From Leucobacter allii (GTDB lineage Bacteria; Actinomycetota; Actinomycetes; Actinomycetales; Microbacteriaceae), in NCBI RefSeq assembly GCF_022919155.1, contig NZ_CP095045.1, forward strand, positions 1,798,001-1,862,000: a DNA stretch of 64,000 nucleotides, read 5' to 3'. Positions 56,601-64,000 of this stretch are shown piece by piece; positions within the stretch are counted from its first letter, which is position 1, and the number at the start of each line of letters is the position of its first letter. A model generated the notes under the pieces. That model made no database searches. It was not told the DNA's origin and worked only from the letters and a program-made list of their open reading frames with translations. Made by a program: the position numbers and the translations under genes.

Positions 56601-56605
56601 GTATA
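56600..56605 (-). promoter_or_regulatory. -10 hexamer TATACT of the GntR-BMP operon
   Basis: TATACT on the minus strand abuts the palindrome. TTGCGC lies 16 bases further upstream as a weak -35. The leader would be about 30 nt. Confidence 0.55.
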
Positions 56606-56655
56606 CGCGCCGAGCGTTGCAGCGCAAGTGCGGGTGTCGGATCGGCCCGCCCCGC

Positions 56656-56661
56656 TACACT
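56656..56661 (+). promoter_or_regulatory. -10 hexamer TACACT of pncB, leaderless geometry
   Basis: TACACT is followed by 6 bases (GACGAC) and the GTG of pncB. It is divergent from the GntR promoter. Confidence 0.55.
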
Positions 56662-56667
56662 GACGAC

Positions 56668-58005
56668 GTGCACTCCGCGACGACGCCCGCTTCGACGGCC
56701 CTCCTCACCGATCACTACGAACTCACCATGGTCGATGCCGCGCTGCAGGCCGGCACCGCCGAGCGGCGGAGCGTGTTCGAGCTCTTCGCCCGTCGCCTCA
56801 CCGGGGCCAGGCGCTACGGCGTCGTCGCCGGCACCGGGCGCCTGCTGGAGGCGATCGAGCGGTTCCGCTTCGGCGACGCGGAGCTCGAGTTCCTGCGCGA
56901 CCGGGGCGTGGTGCGCGAGCGCACCCTCGACTGGCTCGCGGACTTCCGCTTCAGCGGGAACGTCTGGGGGTACCCCGAGGGCGAGGTCTTCTTCCCGGGC
57001 TCCCCCCTCGTCACGGTCGAGTCGAGCTTCGCCGAGGGCGTGCTGCTCGAGACGCTCGCGCTCAGCATCCTCAACGCCGACTCGGCCGTCGCCACCGCCG
57101 CTTCGCGCATGGTGCACGCGGCGCACGGCAAGCCGCTCGCCGAGATGGGCTCGCGCCGCACGGGCGAGTTCAGCGCCGTCGCCGCTGCGCGCGCCGCGTA
57201 CATCGCGGGCTTCAGCGCGACCTCGAATCTCGAGGCGGGCCGCCGGTACGGCATCCCCACCATGGGCACGGCCGCGCACAGCTTCACCCTGCTGCACGAC
57301 ACCGAGCGCGCCGCCTTCGCCGCTCAGATCGCCGCTCTCGGCACGGACACCACGCTGCTCGTCGACACCTACGACATCGAACAGGGCGTGCGCACCGCCA
57401 TCGACGTGGCGGGGACCGAACTCGGCGCCGTCCGCATCGACTCCGGGGACCTCCCCGTGGTCGTCGCGCGCGTCCGCAGGCTCCTCGACGAGCTGGGCGC
57501 CACGCGCACCCGCATCACCGTGACGAACGACCTCGACGAGCACACGGTCGCGGCCCTCGCCGCCTCCCCCGTCGACAGCTTCGGCGTCGGCACCTCCGTG
57601 GTCGTCGGCTCGGGCACCCCCACCATGGGCATGGTCTACAAGCTCGTCGCGCACACCGACGACGCCGGCGGCTGGGTCTCGGTCGCGAAGAAGTCGGCCG
57701 ACAAGGTCTCCGTCGGCGGTCGCAAGAGCGTGCGCCGCGGGCTCTCAGACCGCGGCGTCGCGACCGCCGAGCTCATCCTGCTCGGCGACGGCCCCGGCGG
57801 CGCGGAGGAGGGCGCCGAGCTCGCGGGATCCAGCCGGGAGGTGCTCGTCCCCCTCGTCGTCTCGGGCGAGGTGCGGCGGGAGCACACCGGCATCGACGGG
57901 ATCGCCGCGGCGCGCGAGCGGCACCGCCGCTGCGTGCAGGAGCTCCCCCCGGTCGCCATGAGCCTGACGCGGGGCGATCCGGCCATTCCGACCGAGTACC
58001 GCTGA
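56668..58005 (+). CDS. pncB: Nicotinate phosphoribosyltransferase
   Basis: PncB converts nicotinate and PRPP to nicotinate mononucleotide in NAD salvage. The 445-residue protein shows TDHYELTMVDAALQAGTAERRSVFELF at the N-terminus (seen as LLTDHYELTMVDAAL), EMGSRRTGEFSAV, GIPTMGTAAHSFTLLHDTE, AVRIDSGDLPVV and GVGTSVVVGSGTPTMGMVYKLV, all family hallmarks. The GTG start is supported by the -10 hexamer and by the family's start. It diverges from the GntR operon and converges on DUF3039. Confidence 0.96.
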   Translation: MHSATTPASTALLTDHYELTMVDAALQAGTAERRSVFELFARRLTGARRYGVVAGTGRLLEAIERFRFGDAELEFLRDRGVVRERTLDWLADFRFSGNVWGYPEGEVFFPGSPLVTVESSFAEGVLLETLALSILNADSAVATAASRMVHAAHGKPLAEMGSRRTGEFSAVAAARAAYIAGFSATSNLEAGRRYGIPTMGTAAHSFTLLHDTERAAFAAQIAALGTDTTLLVDTYDIEQGVRTAIDVAGTELGAVRIDSGDLPVVVARVRRLLDELGATRTRITVTNDLDEHTVAALAASPVDSFGVGTSVVVGSGTPTMGMVYKLVAHTDDAGGWVSVAKKSADKVSVGGRKSVRRGLSDRGVATAELILLGDGPGGAEEGAELAGSSREVLVPLVVSGEVRREHTGIDGIAAARERHRRCVQELPPVAMSLTRGDPAIPTEYR

Positions 58006-58082
58006 TCCCGGGCGGAGCCCGTCACCGATCACCGCGCGCGGTCCCCGCGCACGGCGCACCGCCTCGCGGACGGCGGGACGCC

Positions 58083-58370
58083 CTACTTGCGCATGCGCTC
58101 GTAGACCCGCTTGCAGTCGGGGCAGACGGGGAACTTCTCCGGGTCGCGGGACGGGGTCCACTTCTTTCCGCAGAGCGCGCGCACGGGCTTCCCGGTGACC
58201 GCGGACTCGAGGATCTTGTCCTTCGGCACGTAGTGGGAGAAGCGCTCGTGGTCGCCGTCCTCGATCTGCTCGTCCTCGAGCAGCTTCTCGAGCTCGCGGT
58301 CGAGCACGTCGGTGCCGCCGGCGGCCCCGCCGCCGGCCGGATCGGAATCGCGTCGCGTGAAGATACCCAT
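58083..58370 (-). CDS. DUF3039 family protein
   Basis: The 95-residue protein matches the actinobacterial DUF3039 family: FSHYVPKDKILESAVTGKPVRALCGKKW-type sequence, visible as YVPKDKILESAVTGKPV and ALCGKKWTPSRDPEKFPVCPDCKRVYERM. The Cys in ALCGK and the CPDC pair probably bind zinc. Function is unknown. A TAGAAT hexamer lies 6 bases before the ATG. Confidence 0.93.
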   Translation of the reverse strand: MGIFTRRDSDPAGGGAAGGTDVLDRELEKLLEDEQIEDGDHERFSHYVPKDKILESAVTGKPVRALCGKKWTPSRDPEKFPVCPDCKRVYERMRK

Positions 58371-58376
58371 GCGCCG

Positions 58377-58382
58377 ATTCTA
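58377..58382 (-). promoter_or_regulatory. -10 hexamer TAGAAT of DUF3039, leaderless geometry
   Basis: TAGAAT on the minus strand is followed by 6 bases (CGGCGC) and the ATG at 58370. Confidence 0.55.
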
Positions 58383-58414
58383 CCCCCGCCGGCGCGGCCG
58401 CGCCCGGCGGATGC

Positions 58415-59986
58415 TCAGTCGAAGACCTGGGTCACCGCGATGAGCTCGGGGCCGCTGCGGTCGAAGATCCAGCCGCCGATGAGGATGCAGAGCCCGAGCA
58501 CGGCGGCGCCGTAGCCGACGCCGAAGGCGAGCGCCCAGAGGTTCTGCACGAACGAGACGTCCACGACCGCCGTGAGGGAGAACCACACGGGGGGCACGGC
58601 GAGCACGAGCGCCAGCAGCATCGAGAGCGTCTGCGCGAGGCCCGATCCCGAGCCCGACCACTGCGGCTGCACGAACGGGCTGTCGCCCGGTCGCGTCGCC
58701 GGGTACGGCATGAGCGCCGAGAAGATGCTCGAGGAGGCGCAGGCCGCGAGGAGCACGGCGACGTTCATGCCCGCGACGGCGGGGAGCACCCGCCAGTCCC
58801 CCAGCAGCGTCACCGTGACGCTCGAACCGATGAGTGCGAGCGGGATCCCGATGAGCAGCACGGGGGCCAGCCGCCCCGCCCGGTCCGCACGGCCGCGGGT
58901 GCCGCTCGCGACGTGCTCCCAGATCGCCGTGGAGTCCATCGAGACGTCGTTGTGCTGCGACCAGCCCAGCAGCAGCAGGATGACGGGCAGCGGCAGCAGC
59001 GACAGCAGGTGCGGGTCCGCACCGGCCACCCAGAAGGCCACGATCATCACGATCGGCGCGATCGGGATCGCGAACAGCGCGACGCGATACCGCGGATCGC
59101 GCGCCCAGTAGGTCATGGCGCGCGCGGCGATCACCTGAGAGGGCCGAGCGGAGAACCGCTCGAACCAACCGAGCCCGGTGCGCGCCACGCCCGCACCGAT
59201 CGGGCGCTCCACGTGCTGATTGGCGATCCAGGTGATCGGGATCCAGATCGCGATGAGCAGCAGGATCGCCCCGCCCGCGATCGCGAGCCGCAGGATCGCG
59301 GCGTCGAGATCTCCGGCCGCCGCGAGTCCGAGCGCCGCGAACGGCGCGCCGAACGGCGTCCAGGAGAGAATGTCGACGAGCCCGTCCACGAGACCCCGGC
59401 CGTCGGGGCCGAATGCCGTCGCCCCGGCGAAGACGGCGACGGGCAGGAACGCCACGAGCAGCACCGTTCCGACCGTGCGCACCGCTCCGGCGTAGCGCAC
59501 GCCCGCGATGAGCTTCGAGACGGCTGACATCACGCGCGTGCTGCACAGTCCGAGAACGGCCGCCAGCCCGAGCGCGAGCGGGGCGATCCAGCCGGGCGCC
59601 GCCCACTCCGGGCGGAGCACCCCGAGCGCCGCGAGCCACAGCGCGAACAGCAGGAACGGCCAGGTGAGGATCGCCGAGCTCAGCAGCGCGAAGCCGATCG
59701 AGCCGGGCGACGCCGGGTACTGGGCGAACTGCCGCGGTTCGAGGTTGCGCCGGTTCTCGAAGAACGGCACGAGGAACACCGCGACCAGCACGACGGAGCC
59801 GATGATGGTGTCGAGGATCGCGCGGTCGGCGCCGGCGGGCAGCAGGGCCGTGGGGAACCAGGCGAGCGCGATCGCGCCCGCGGCGAGCAGGAGGTAGAGC
59901 AGTGCCGTGCGCAGCCCCCTCCCGAACGACCCCCGGAAGCCACCGCCCAGCAGCGCTAGACGGAGTCGGAAGAGCCGTGCAACCAC
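58415..59986 (-). CDS. ABC exporter membrane subunit, function unknown
   Basis: The 523-residue protein is almost entirely hydrophobic, with more than ten predicted helices arranged in two halves and a cytoplasmic loop around residues 290-320 (WFERFSARPSQVIAARAMTYW). It has no ATPase domain and belongs with the ABC ATPase whose gene overlaps its start. The GTG at 59986 is preceded by GAGGAAGGGG. No family member with known substrate was recognised. Confidence 0.8.
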   Translation of the reverse strand: MVARLFRLRLALLGGGFRGSFGRGLRTALLYLLLAAGAIALAWFPTALLPAGADRAILDTIIGSVVLVAVFLVPFFENRRNLEPRQFAQYPASPGSIGFALLSSAILTWPFLLFALWLAALGVLRPEWAAPGWIAPLALGLAAVLGLCSTRVMSAVSKLIAGVRYAGAVRTVGTVLLVAFLPVAVFAGATAFGPDGRGLVDGLVDILSWTPFGAPFAALGLAAAGDLDAAILRLAIAGGAILLLIAIWIPITWIANQHVERPIGAGVARTGLGWFERFSARPSQVIAARAMTYWARDPRYRVALFAIPIAPIVMIVAFWVAGADPHLLSLLPLPVILLLLGWSQHNDVSMDSTAIWEHVASGTRGRADRAGRLAPVLLIGIPLALIGSSVTVTLLGDWRVLPAVAGMNVAVLLAACASSSIFSALMPYPATRPGDSPFVQPQWSGSGSGLAQTLSMLLALVLAVPPVWFSLTAVVDVSFVQNLWALAFGVGYGAAVLGLCILIGGWIFDRSGPELIAVTQVFD

Positions 59987-60993
59987 TCGAGCCCCTTCCT
60001 CGTATCGCTCATGCCGGTCAGCTGGGTGAAGCGCTCCTCGAGGCTGAGGCCGTCGCGAACCGCGTCGACCGTGCCCTGCGCGATCACGCTGCCGTCGACG
60101 ATGATCGTGACGTGGTCGCAGACGCGCTGGATGAGGTCCAGGCTGTGGCTCGACATGATGACGCTGCCGCCGCCCGAGACGTACTTCTCGAGGATATCCG
60201 TGACGTTCGAGGCCGAGACGGGGTCGATCGCCTCGAACGGCTCGTCGAGGACGAGCACCTCGGGGGCATGGATCATCGAGCACGCCAGCGCGATCTTCTT
60301 CTGCATGCCGGCGGAGTAGTCGGAGACGAGGCGCCCGAGGGCCGATTCGAGGCCGAAGGCCTCGGCGAGCTCGGCCGAGCGCTCGGCGACCGCCGCCTCG
60401 GGCACGCCGTGCAGCACGCCGGAGTAGTAGAGCAGCTGGGCGCCGGTCAGCCGGTCGAAGAGCCGCAGGCGATCGGGCAGCGTGCCGATCAGACGCTTCG
60501 CCGCGGGTCCGTCGGTCCACACATCGACGCCGCTCACGGTGACCCGACCGGAGGTCGGGCGCAGCAGGCCGCTGATCATCGAGAGCGTGGTCGTCTTGCC
60601 CGCGCCGTTCGGGCCCACGATGCCCGTGAAGGAACCCGCGTGCACCTCGATCGAGACGTCGCCGGCGGCGACGAGGGAGCCGTAGGTCTTCGTGAGCACC
60701 TCGGTGCTCAGCACGACCGGGTTCTGGGCGGCGATCCGCCCGCGCTCGCGGGCTCGGACGACCGACGGGACGGGAACCTGGATGCGCCCCGTGCGCGTCG
60801 GCGCGGCACTCCCCTCGGCGGCTTCCTGCGCGGCCTCGCGGGGCGCCTCGTCCTCCGCGCCGCTGCGGCTCGGACGCACCCGCGGGGCGCCGGCGGCGGA
60901 CGCCTGCGGAGCCGCGGCGACGGCCGGATGACCCGTCGCCGAAGGCTCTCCTGGCTCAGGAACGGGCACGGCTGACGAGGTTACGGGCGGCAC
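59956..60993 (-). CDS. ABC exporter ATP-binding protein with long N-terminal extension
   Basis: The 345-residue protein has a complete ABC domain from about residue 95: Walker A GIVGPNGAGKTTT, signature YSAGMQKKIALACSM, Walker B VLVLDEPFEAID and switch His in IMSSHSLDLI. Residues 1 to about 95 are Ala/Pro/Glu-rich and probably disordered, unusual for this class. The GTG at 60993 was chosen because TAAATT lies 7 bases upstream; an upstream start would overlap the divergent gene. Its stop overlaps the permease start by 31 bases. Confidence 0.88.
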   Translation of the reverse strand: MPPVTSSAVPVPEPGEPSATGHPAVAAAPQASAAGAPRVRPSRSGAEDEAPREAAQEAAEGSAAPTRTGRIQVPVPSVVRARERGRIAAQNPVVLSTEVLTKTYGSLVAAGDVSIEVHAGSFTGIVGPNGAGKTTTLSMISGLLRPTSGRVTVSGVDVWTDGPAAKRLIGTLPDRLRLFDRLTGAQLLYYSGVLHGVPEAAVAERSAELAEAFGLESALGRLVSDYSAGMQKKIALACSMIHAPEVLVLDEPFEAIDPVSASNVTDILEKYVSGGGSVIMSSHSLDLIQRVCDHVTIIVDGSVIAQGTVDAVRDGLSLEERFTQLTGMSDTRKGLEWLHGSSDSV

Positions 60994-61000
60994 GCTCCCT

Positions 61001-61006
61001 AATTTA
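61001..61006 (-). promoter_or_regulatory. -10 hexamer TAAATT of the ABC exporter, leaderless geometry
   Basis: TAAATT on the minus strand is followed by 7 bases and the GTG at 60993. The local AATTTATCAA stretch is clearly AT-rich. Confidence 0.55.
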
Positions 61007-61050
61007 TCAAACTCCGGGAGCGCGCCGCGCATCCGACGCGGCGGAGACGG

Positions 61051-61056
61051 CAGAAT
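61051..61056 (+). promoter_or_regulatory. -10-like hexamer CAGAAT of the Wzm-like gene
   Basis: CAGAAT is followed by 6 bases and the GTG at 61063. It is divergent from the ABC exporter promoter 45 bases away. Confidence 0.45.
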
Positions 61057-61062
61057 AGCGGT

Positions 61063-61851
61063 GTGCATTCTTCTCCCGAGCGACGCGAACGCCGCGCGAG
61101 CACGTGGTCGTCGCTATGGCTCCTCACCCGCAGGGACCTGAAGGTCCGGTATTCGACCTCCCTGCTGGGCTATCTCTGGTCGATCCTCGATCCCCTGCTC
61201 ATGAGCCTGATCTACTGGTTCGTGTTCACGCAGGTCTTCTCCCGATCGGTCGGCGAGGAGCCCTACATCGTGTTCCTGCTCACAGCGCTGCTGCCGTGGG
61301 TGTGGATCAACGGGGCGATCACCGATGCGACGCGCGCCTTCCTCCGCGACGTGAAGCTCGTGCGCTCGGTCTCTCTCCCCCACTGGATCTGGGTCGGGCG
61401 CATCGTGTGCTCGAAGGGGATCGAGTTCGTCCTCAGCCTGCCCGTGCTCGTGGTGTTCGCCGTCGTATCGGGCGCGCGCGTCGGCTGGGAGCTCGCGCTC
61501 TTCCCGCTCGCGGTGCTGCTGCTCGCGGCGCTCGTGCTCGGGATCGGGCTCATCGTCGCCCCCCTCGTCGTCTTCTTCCGGGATCTCGAGCGGGCGGCCA
61601 AGCTCGTGCTGCGGGTGCTCTTCTACGCCTCGCCCATCATCTACGGGGCCGCCGACCTGCCGGCGTTCGCGCAGCCGCTCGCGTGGCTGAACCCGCTCTC
61701 GGGCATCTTCGCCCTGTTCCGCGCGGGGTTCTTCCCCGATCAGCTCGACTGGCCGCTCGTGGGCGCGTCCGCGGCGTTCACCCTCATCATCCTCGCCGTC
61801 GGCGTGGTCGTCTTCCGCCGCTCCATCGGCGGCGTGCTGAAGGAGCTGTGA
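61063..61851 (+). CDS. Polysaccharide/teichoic acid ABC exporter permease (Wzm/TagG-like)
   Basis: The 262-residue protein has six helices of the ABC-2 type. The N-terminal segment LTRRDLKVRYSTSLLGYLWSILDPLLM is the family hallmark (visible as RRDLKVRYSTSLLGYLW), and FRDLERAAKLVLRVLFYASPIIY is the conserved cytoplasmic-to-helix turn. It exports undecaprenyl-linked glycans or teichoic acid with the ATPase encoded immediately downstream. The GTG start fits the leaderless pattern. Confidence 0.92.
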   Translation: MHSSPERRERRASTWSSLWLLTRRDLKVRYSTSLLGYLWSILDPLLMSLIYWFVFTQVFSRSVGEEPYIVFLLTALLPWVWINGAITDATRAFLRDVKLVRSVSLPHWIWVGRIVCSKGIEFVLSLPVLVVFAVVSGARVGWELALFPLAVLLLAALVLGIGLIVAPLVVFFRDLERAAKLVLRVLFYASPIIYGAADLPAFAQPLAWLNPLSGIFALFRAGFFPDQLDWPLVGASAAFTLIILAVGVVVFRRSIGGVLKEL

Positions 61852-61852
61852 C

Positions 61853-62614
61853 GTGACTGAGACGACCCCGGGGCGGGCGGACGCCCCGATCATCACCGCC
61901 GACGGCCTCGGCGTGCGATTCCGCCGCAACCGCGGCTCGCGCCGCAGCTTCAAGGACCTGTTCTCGGGGCGATCACGCCGCGGGCGTCCGGGCGAGTTCT
62001 GGGCGCTGCGCGACGTCTCCTTCTCGGTCGCGCGCGGCGAGGCGATCGGCGTCGTCGGCCGCAACGGCCAGGGCAAGTCGACGCTCCTGAAGCTCGTCGC
62101 CGGCGTCCTGTTCCCCGATGAGGGGCGGGTGCGCGTGCACGGCGGCGTGGCGCCCATCATCGAGATCACGGGCGGCTTCGTCGGGGACCTCACCGTGCGC
62201 GACAACGTCCACCTCACCGCGGGGCTGCACGGCCTCGGCAAGCGGGAGATCGCGGAGCGCTTCGATGCGATCATCGACTTCGCGGGCGCCGGCGACGTGA
62301 TCGACACGCCGTTCAAGCACCTCTCGAGCGGCATGAAGGTGCGCGTCGCGTTCTCGCTCATCTCGCAGCTCGACGAGCCCGTGCTGCTCGTGGACGAGGT
62401 CCTCGCGGTGGGCGACAAGGCGTTCCGCGCGAAGTGCTACCAGCGGATCGAGGCGCTGCTCGCCGAGGGCAAGACGCTGTTCCTCGTCTCGCACAACGAG
62501 CGCGATCTGCGCCGCTTTTGCTCCCGCGGCCTCTACCTCGACCGCGGCGCGCTCGTGCTCGACGGCCCCATCGAGGACGTGCTCGCGCGGTACAACGCAG
62601 ACCATCCGGTCTGA
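61853..62614 (+). CDS. Polysaccharide/teichoic acid ABC exporter ATPase (Wzt/TagH-like)
   Basis: The 253-residue ATPase has Walker A GVVGRNGQGKSTLL, signature LSSGMKVRVAFSL, Walker B PVLLVDEVLAVGD and the Wzt-type KCYQRIEALLAEGKTLFLVSHN region. The family's Y-loop or N-terminal RRSFKDLFSGR segment is present. It lacks the C-terminal carbohydrate-binding domain of longer Wzt proteins. The GTG starts 1 base after the permease stop, with AAGGAG upstream. Confidence 0.93.
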   Translation: MTETTPGRADAPIITADGLGVRFRRNRGSRRSFKDLFSGRSRRGRPGEFWALRDVSFSVARGEAIGVVGRNGQGKSTLLKLVAGVLFPDEGRVRVHGGVAPIIEITGGFVGDLTVRDNVHLTAGLHGLGKREIAERFDAIIDFAGAGDVIDTPFKHLSSGMKVRVAFSLISQLDEPVLLVDEVLAVGDKAFRAKCYQRIEALLAEGKTLFLVSHNERDLRRFCSRGLYLDRGALVLDGPIEDVLARYNADHPV

Positions 62615-62620
62615 GCCGCC

Positions 62621-62660
62621 CGGTCCCGGGCCGCGCGGCAGCCCGCGCGGCCCGGGACCG
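62621..62660. terminator. Strong bidirectional hairpin terminator
   Basis: A perfect 18-bp inverted repeat (arm CGGTCCCGGGCCGCGCGG) with a CAGC loop lies between the convergent Wzt-like and glycerophosphotransferase-like genes. Confidence 0.85.
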
Positions 62661-62702
62661 GCGTTGCGGTGCGGGATCGGCCGCGCGCGGGATCTGCGCC
62701 CC

Positions 62703-63947
62703 TCAGCGCGCTCCGGGATCGGCGAGGTCGCGGGCCCGCCACTCCTCCGAGCGCGCGAACAGCGTCTCGATCGCGGCGTGGAAGCGCCGCGTGGGCGCTC
62801 CGGGCGCCGTGTCCCCGAAGTAGTGCTGCGACCAGGTCCCGAGCCGCTCCCGGGCCGCGTCGTCGCCGATCACCCGGTCGAGCACGGCGACGATGTCGGC
62901 GGTCTCCCCCGCATCGAGCCATTCGCAGACGCTCAGGTAGCCGCCCTCGTCGACCTCGGCCTCCGCGGAGCGCGGACGCGTCACCATCAGCGGCTTGCCC
63001 GTCGCGAGCCGGTCGTAGACCATCGCGGAGATGTCGCAGATGGCCACGTCGGGGAGGCTCAGCTGCCAGCCGAGCGCCGGGGCCTCGTCGTAGACGTGCT
63101 GCGCCGACGGATCGCGCCGGTTCGCCTCGGCGATCGCCTCGATGATCCGCCGGTTCGCCGCGCCGAAGGCGGCATCGACGACGCCGCTGCGGGGGTGCGG
63201 CCGGTACACCACCCGGTGCCGGTCGGAGGCGAGCAGCGCCCGGACGAGACGCTCGCCGTGGGTCGCGACGGAGCCGTAGCTGGCGGCCGGTCGATCGCCC
63301 TCCCAGGTGGGCGCGTAGAAGACGACGGTGCGTCCGTCGGGCGCGAACGGCGGCGCGCCGTCCAGATGATCGGTCTGGGGTCGCCCGATCGGGATCGTGC
63401 GCGTGGCGACGTCGTAGTTCCAGAGCGCCCGTGACAGCCGTTCGCGGGCCGCATCGCCGGCGACGAAGGCGTAGTCGTAGGCCTGATGCTGATTGCTCGT
63501 CATGTACATCTTGTCGCTCTCGCCGTGGTTGACGAAGACGTGCCAGCGATGGCCGTAGCGCATCATCTGGAAGTTGCGGGTGTTCTGGTTGACGTACAGG
63601 ATCACGTCGAGCGGATGCCGCGTGACCTCGCGTTCGAGGTCGGTGACCTTCGGTGCGAAGACGACGTCGAGGCCGCTCTCGGTGAGCAGCTGCCGCGCCC
63701 CCGCGGCGTTGCGCGCGAGCACGAGCACCGGGTGGACGCGCGCGAGCTCCTGGAGCGGCGCGTACCACTGCCGCATCTGGTAGATGTTCACATCGCTGTC
63801 GGCGAAGTAGACGCCGACCCGGTAGCCCCGCTCGGGGAGCGGGCCGCGCTCCTCGAGCAGCGCGCGGAGCTCGAAGTACGCGCGACGCCCCTTGAGCACC
63901 CGTTTGGCCAGCCGGACGGCGCGCCGCCCATCGTTCACCAGTCCCAT
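62703..63947 (-). CDS. CDP-glycerol glycerophosphotransferase-family protein (TagF-like)
   Basis: The 414-residue protein matches the TagB/TagF family that transfers glycerol- or ribitol-phosphate from a CDP donor to teichoic-acid or glycan acceptors. Motifs include FVNHGESDKMYMTSNQ (the HGxxxK-like catalytic region), TVVFYAPTWEG, VVYRPHPRSG, and the C-terminal DVAICDISAMVYDRLATGKPLMVTRP. It has no signal or membrane segment and would act at the inner membrane face. With the adjacent Wzm/Wzt exporter it suggests a glycerol-phosphate wall polymer. Confidence 0.9.
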   Translation of the reverse strand: MGLVNDGRRAVRLAKRVLKGRRAYFELRALLEERGPLPERGYRVGVYFADSDVNIYQMRQWYAPLQELARVHPVLVLARNAAGARQLLTESGLDVVFAPKVTDLEREVTRHPLDVILYVNQNTRNFQMMRYGHRWHVFVNHGESDKMYMTSNQHQAYDYAFVAGDAARERLSRALWNYDVATRTIPIGRPQTDHLDGAPPFAPDGRTVVFYAPTWEGDRPAASYGSVATHGERLVRALLASDRHRVVYRPHPRSGVVDAAFGAANRRIIEAIAEANRRDPSAQHVYDEAPALGWQLSLPDVAICDISAMVYDRLATGKPLMVTRPRSAEAEVDEGGYLSVCEWLDAGETADIVAVLDRVIGDDAARERLGTWSQHYFGDTAPGAPTRRFHAAIETLFARSEEWRARDLADPGAR

Positions 63948-63953
63948 CCCTCC

Positions 63954-63959
63954 AGAATA
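63954..63959 (-). promoter_or_regulatory. -10 hexamer TATTCT of the TagF-like gene, leaderless geometry
   Basis: TATTCT on the minus strand is followed by 6 bases (GGAGGG) and the ATG at 63947. Confidence 0.5.
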
Positions 63960-63988
63960 CCCGGGCGCGGGCCGCGCCGGCCGTGTGG

Positions 63989-63994
63989 CAGGAT
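63989..63994 (+). promoter_or_regulatory. -10-like hexamer CAGGAT at the window edge
   Basis: CAGGAT on the plus strand lies 6 bases before the end of the window. By the pattern seen elsewhere, a start codon is expected at or one base after the first base beyond the window. Confidence 0.3.
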
Positions 63995-64000
63995 CGGGGG

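Overview
The window is gene-dense, very GC-rich DNA (mostly G/C at third codon positions) from a high-GC Gram-positive bacterium. Actinobacterial markers include the ClpS / minimal-zincin / DUF2017 cluster, DUF2469, DUF3039, DivI1A-repeat proteins, YraN-ComM-DprA-XerC-M23 beside rpsB-tsf-pyrH-frr-cdsA, a GatCAB amidotransferase and an imuA-imuB-dnaE2 cassette. The flavour suggests Microbacteriaceae (Leucobacter-like), which is inference. No rRNA, CRISPR array, prophage, transposase or insertion sequence was seen, so this looks like chromosomal backbone with one clearly accessory operon.

Layout. 1-8.3 kb: end of a GGDEF protein, tRNA-Arg(UCU), an MFS exporter, a small unknown protein, peptide deformylase, oligoribonuclease, tRNA-His with a strong terminator, an SDR and an AraC/GyrI-like regulator, the zincin-clpS-DUF2017 operon and DNA polymerase IV. 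8.4-11.7 kb: glpD-glpK. 11.8-24 kb (minus strand): gatC-gatA-gatB, Tag glycosylase, LigA, MnmA, cysteine desulfurase, a thioredoxin-fold/TPR co-chaperone and a composite membrane protein. 24.2-31 kb: a 1013-residue coiled-coil protein built largely from 11-residue repeats, an RNase HI, a lytic-transglycosylase-like envelope protein, a DivI1A-repeat protein, cdsA, frr. 31-40 kb: pyrH, tsf, rpsB, then divergent yraN-comM-dprA-xerC, an M23 peptidase and DUF2469. 40.2-46.3 kb: the SOS mutasome imuA-imuB-dnaE2 behind a LexA-type box. 46.4-56.6 kb: a ten-gene minus-strand operon (GntR regulator, BMP-family nucleoside ABC importer, isochorismatase-family hydrolase, PfkB kinase, nucleoside phosphorylase, SIS protein, aldehyde dehydrogenase). 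56.7-64 kb: pncB, DUF3039, an ABC exporter, and a teichoic-acid/polysaccharide group (Wzm/Wzt-like exporter plus a CDP-glycerol glycerophosphotransferase-like enzyme).

A recurrent promoter grammar is visible: a TANNNT or CANNNT hexamer lies exactly 6 or 7 nt upstream of an ATG/GTG for about a dozen genes, the geometry expected for leaderless mRNAs. It was used here to choose several start codons. The main items for a second look are the hendecad-repeat protein, the unassigned nucleoside-type catabolic operon with its 83-bp regulator/lipoprotein overlap and palindromic operator, the LexA box embedded in a leaderless promoter, a Tag glycosylase lacking most zinc ligands, and several in-frame repeat expansions inside housekeeping genes.
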